DNA of 6,362 bases from Desulfobacteraceae bacterium (GTDB lineage Bacteria; Desulfobacterota; Desulfobacteria; Desulfobacterales; Desulfosalsimonadaceae), in contig JAABTZ010000193.1 of the NCBI GenBank assembly GCA_011389605.1, forward strand, positions 1 to 6,362, in the 5' to 3' direction. The translations under genes were made by a program, and so were the position numbers. How positions within the stretch are numbered: the first letter of the stretch is position 1; the number at the start of each line of letters is the position of its first letter. Below are positions 5,330 through 6,362 of the stretch, piece by piece. The notes below the pieces were generated by a model, which did not search any database, was not told the origin of the DNA, and was given only the letters and a program-made list of their open reading frames with translations.

Positions 5330-6362
5330 TTAGCTGTTTTTGGCTGTATCGCATTTTTCAATGCTGCCGTTTTTCAATGGTATTTCAAAACCGAATTTCG
5401 CACCCTTCCCCGGCGGACTTTCCACCCAGATCCGCCCTTTGTGGGCTTCGATGATTTTTCGGGTAATGAGCATGCCCAGCCCCGTGCTTTTTTCGCCCCC
5501 ACTTTTTTTGACACTGGTTTTTTCAAAGGGCTTGAATATTTTTTCCCTTTCCTCGGACGGGATTCCCGCGCCGGAATCCGTAACAGAAAAGAAGATCCAT
5601 TGCGAATCATGTGAAAGCGTGATGGTCACCCGTGTTGCCGGGGGCGTGTGCTCAATGGCATTGGAAACGAGATTGGTAATGGCCTGTTCGATTTTGGGCG
5701 CATCCATGAAAATCCGGGGGCCCGCCTCATCGCATTGAACGTCCAGATCAACGCCTTTTTTAATCGCCTGAAGATTATTGAGTTCAAGGCTTTGCTCCAG
5801 CACAGCCCGGATACTGGCTTTTTGCAGGTCCAGATCAAATTTTCCGGCTTCAATGGCACTGACGTCCAGAAAATCATCCACCAGCCGTTTCATGAACGTA
5901 CTGGATGCGTTGATTGTCCGGAGAAATTGTATTTGTTCCGCATCCAGGGTTTCTGCTTCATCCATCAGAAATTCGGAATAGGACATCACCAGTCCGATGG
6001 GTTTTCGCAAATCATGGGCCGCCATGCCCAGAAACTGATTTTTCTCCCGGTTCAATCTTTCGAGCTGGGCATTTTTTTGATGAAGCTTGCGGGTGAGGTT
6101 ATTTAATTCCTGATTCAGGCTCAACACTTCCCGGCGCATGATTTCAATTTCATCCGTATCCAACCGGCCAAACACCAGTATTTGATCATCGGCCGGCACA
6201 AAAGAGAAATAAAAACTCTGGGGCATGCCGGAAGCAGTATCGATGCTCAGCAGATGCTCTTTTCCGGCATCAGCGGTCATTGATGCCAGTTCAAACTTGC
6301 CGCTGAAATCCAATACCAGATCGTCAAACCGGGTTGCGTGTAAAGATGGTGCGGTCATTTTT
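5330..6362 (-). CDS. Sensor histidine kinase, N-terminus probably cut by window edge
   Basis: At least 342 residues, counted from an ATG at 6358 that may be internal because the frame stays open to the window edge. Residues 1-70 look like the later half of a PAS-like sensor domain (..FYFSFVPADDQILVFGRLD). A coiled coil follows (72-106), then HisKA with the H-box FLGMAAHDLRKP and phospho-acceptor H115. The HATPase_c domain has the N-box NLVSNAIEH (N229, N233), G1 box DSGAGIP (D261, G263, G265), F-box IFKPFEK (274-280) and G2 box STGLGM (291-296). All catalytic motifs are intact. No membrane segment is seen, so the visible part is cytoplasmic. It phosphorylates itself from ATP and should pass the phosphate to D70 of the response regulator encoded 52 bp downstream. 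The input signal is unknown. No ribosome binding site can be seen for the ATG because only 4 bases precede it. Confidence 0.93.
   Translation of the reverse strand, partial: KMTAPSLHATRFDDLVLDFSGKFELASMTADAGKEHLLSIDTASGMPQSFYFSFVPADDQILVFGRLDTDEIEIMRREVLSLNQELNNLTRKLHQKNAQLERLNREKNQFLGMAAHDLRKPIGLVMSYSEFLMDEAETLDAEQIQFLRTINASSTFMKRLVDDFLDVSAIEAGKFDLDLQKASIRAVLEQSLELNNLQAIKKGVDLDVQCDEAGPRIFMDAPKIEQAITNLVSNAIEHTPPATRVTITLSHDSQWIFFSVTDSGAGIPSEEREKIFKPFEKTSVKKSGGEKSTGLGMLITRKIIEAHKGRIWVESPPGKGAKFGFEIPLKNGSIEKCDTAKNS

Noticed and set aside
5648..6106. 152-codon plus-strand frame within the histidine kinase gene
   Set aside because: It is antisense to intact HisKA/HATPase motifs and has no ribosome binding site: a shadow frame.
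1..6362. tRNA, rRNA or complete insertion sequence
   Set aside because: No tRNA-like TTCGA arm context, no rRNA-like conserved segments, and no transposase or integrase motif was seen on either strand.

Overview
The window looks like chromosomal DNA from a sulfate-reducing or related bacterium of the Desulfobacterota (Desulfobacteraceae-like). This rests on family flavour rather than on a marker gene: a DUF6125-type protein, a response regulator with a four-cysteine tail of a kind I associate with these bacteria, and relics of their multi-domain sensor kinases. Base composition is mixed, neither strongly AT- nor GC-rich. All six intact or edge-cut genes are on the minus strand, so transcription runs from high to low coordinates.

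Right part (4597-6362): a histidine kinase cut by the window edge is followed 52 bp later by a response regulator whose REC domain carries a C-terminal CxxC...CxxC tail. They are probably one two-component operon with unknown input and output. Just downstream, on the opposite strand, lies a relic of a different sensor kinase (about 4379-4592), with one stop codon and one frameshift inside a still readable linker. Next to it are two degenerate repeat units (4213-4325).

Middle part (1569-3942): a Na+/Ca2+ exchanger-superfamily membrane protein, whose first alpha repeat has lost the ion-binding residues, is followed by an AI-2E (UPF0118) family membrane protein with a TTG start. Each has a plausible promoter. 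The exchanger promoter lies so close to the ATG that a leaderless mRNA is likely, and its -35 box falls in a nested inverted repeat. This two-gene block is bracketed by copies of the same degenerate repeat, at 1364-1424 and 4213-4325, in the same orientation.

Left part (1-862): a TetR-family repressor and the start of a DUF6125 protein form a tight operon in which the tetR stop codon overlaps the next ribosome binding site. A perfect 8+3+8 inverted repeat just upstream of tetR overlaps a candidate promoter and is the likely operator for autoregulation. Between this operon and the AI-2E gene are about 700 bp without a convincing gene. They hold a GC-rich, dyad-rich stretch and the first copy of the dispersed repeat.

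I did not find a defence system, CRISPR array, RNA gene or complete mobile element. The least explained signals are the dispersed repeat, the kinase relic, the asymmetric exchanger and the cysteine-tailed response regulator.
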